Shown here in pieces: positions 63,701-64,000 of a DNA stretch of 64,000 nucleotides. Each line of letters begins with the position of its first letter. Position 1 is the first letter of the stretch. Made by a program: the position numbers and the translations under genes. The stretch covers positions 8,888,601 through 8,952,600 of the forward strand of contig NC_092677.1 of NCBI RefSeq assembly GCF_964355755.1, read 5' to 3'. Under the pieces are notes generated by a model. It worked only from the letters and a program-made list of their open reading frames with translations. It was not told where the DNA came from and ran no database searches. Source of the DNA: Antedon mediterranea (taxonomy: Eukaryota > Echinodermata > Crinoidea > Comatulida > Antedonidae).

Positions 63701-64000
63701 TAAGAAATACAGAACAATACAAGAGTGCCTTCCTAGTGCTAATACCAAAACAAATTATTTTATCAGAGACATCTTAATCACAGATTAGGACATGCACCTG
63801 TTTGAGGTTCGGTCCCCAAGGCATAACACATTTTTCTTATTTATTTTTGCTTTTTTCTGCTTTAACCCAACTATTTTTCATATTTTTTATGTAGGATTTT
63901 ATTGCGCTGGTCCTGGCGAAACTAAATATATTGACAAAGAATGTCCGACTGGTCACTATTGCCCACTAGGAACCACTTTCTCAACCGCGTTCCCATGTCC
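48796..64000 (+). CDS. Secreted/membrane cysteine-rich protein with GCC2/GCC3 (ephrin-receptor-like) repeats, 5' part
   Basis: Fourteen coding exons were read from splice sites with consistent phase: 48796-48934, 50260-50359, 57492-57579, 57977-58338, 58701-59023, 59424-59534, 59810-60022, 60674-60820, 61073-61241, 61849-62127, 62338-62466, 62717-62901, 63337-63570 and 63895 to beyond the window. They give ~861 residues. Exon 1 encodes a signal peptide (MNLNIFYTLYIFLLLGLLSV then TSVQG). The first in-frame ATG is 48796; the ATG at 48862 gives a more typical signal peptide. The rest is a ladder of ~45-55-residue repeats with the pattern C..G.Y......C..CP.G..C, as in GCC2_GCC3 / ephrin-receptor-like domains, with N-glycosylation sequons (NATA, NASN, NCTR). 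The protein enters the secretory pathway and is probably extracellular. The C-terminus and any membrane anchor lie outside the window. The exact orthologue is not recognisable. Confidence 0.85.
49120..49146. repeat. (CCTAGG)n hexanucleotide array
   Basis: About four tandem copies of the palindromic hexamer lie in intron 1, with many dispersed AGGCCTAG pieces between 49250 and 49330. Confidence 0.85.
50844..51018. mobile_element. 175-bp MITE with 5-bp TSD (family 2, copy 2)
   Basis: It starts CAGGGAATAATTTCGCC and ends with the complement of CAGGGAAAAATTTC. It is flanked by ATTGA at 50839-50843 and 51019-51023. Its sequence is the reverse orientation of the copy at 6228-6402 and has exactly the same length. 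Confidence 0.82.
54896..55230 (-). mobile_element. LINE 3'-end fragment with (ATGACT)n tail
   Basis: On the minus strand the sequence ends GGACAATAAAGTATATATGACT followed by ATGACT repeats, a form common for L2/CR1-like LINE ends. Upstream, a decayed frame resembles the conserved LINE C-terminus around FVPNA. The copy is short and has no intact ORF. Confidence 0.55.
55745..55899. repeat. 155-bp direct repeat, copy 1
   Basis: It is nearly identical to 56078-56232 (one T/C difference noticed). It contains ACTCCGTCTGG, which recurs inverted near 56060, so a small element with these ends may lie between the copies. Confidence 0.8.
56078..56232. repeat. 155-bp direct repeat, copy 2
   Basis: The partner starts exactly 333 bp earlier. 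A diverged relative of its left part lies near 26480-26560. Confidence 0.8.

Overview
This is an invertebrate animal nuclear genome window. It is AT-rich, has spliced genes with GT-AG introns, and is crowded with LINE fragments, MITEs and foldback elements. The palindrome AGGCCT/TAGGCCTA recurs throughout. Gene content fits a marine invertebrate, plausibly a non-vertebrate deuterostome such as an echinoderm or hemichordate, but the species cannot be fixed from the sequence. No rRNA, tRNA, CRISPR array or prokaryotic operon was seen.

Layout. 0-8.5 kb is repeat-rich. It holds a 5'-truncated LINE reverse transcriptase on the minus strand (1-1157). Next comes a gag-protease ORF (3476-5605, minus) enclosed by a perfect 397-bp inverted repeat (2882-3278 / 5624-6020). 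A MITE nested inside another MITE lies at 6137-6463, and a TTAA-flanked MITE at 7648-7942.

8.5-42.5 kb is dominated by two tandem minus-strand sacsin-like genes with the same five-exon structure (coding exons of 19, 86, 271, about 1,500 and about 11,200 bp). Sacsins are giant co-chaperones with three HSP90-like ATPase repeats, a J domain that engages Hsp70 and a C-terminal HEPN domain. Copy B (28070-42517) is intact and encodes 4,347 aa. Copy A (8561-23200) has the same architecture but a one-base deletion near 10869/10870, which cuts the J and HEPN domains out of frame. The copies are nearly identical over the first ~4.2 kb of the giant exon, more diverged elsewhere, and identical over an isolated 283-bp tract in the third ATPase repeat, a pattern expected from gene conversion. 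A decayed LINE and other repeats separate them.

42.5-48.8 kb is a nest of mobile elements. It contains a palindromic foldback element, a second foldback whose arms are arrays of a 16-bp phrase, and inside that a 1.94-kb hAT-like element with an 8-bp target-site duplication carrying three tandem ~315-bp units.

48.8-64 kb (plus strand) holds the first 14 coding exons of a secreted or membrane-anchored cysteine-rich protein made of GCC2/GCC3 (ephrin-receptor-like) repeats. Its introns recur at the same place in the repeat, and the gene continues past the window edge. The sacsin pair and this extracellular gene show no functional link beyond adjacency.
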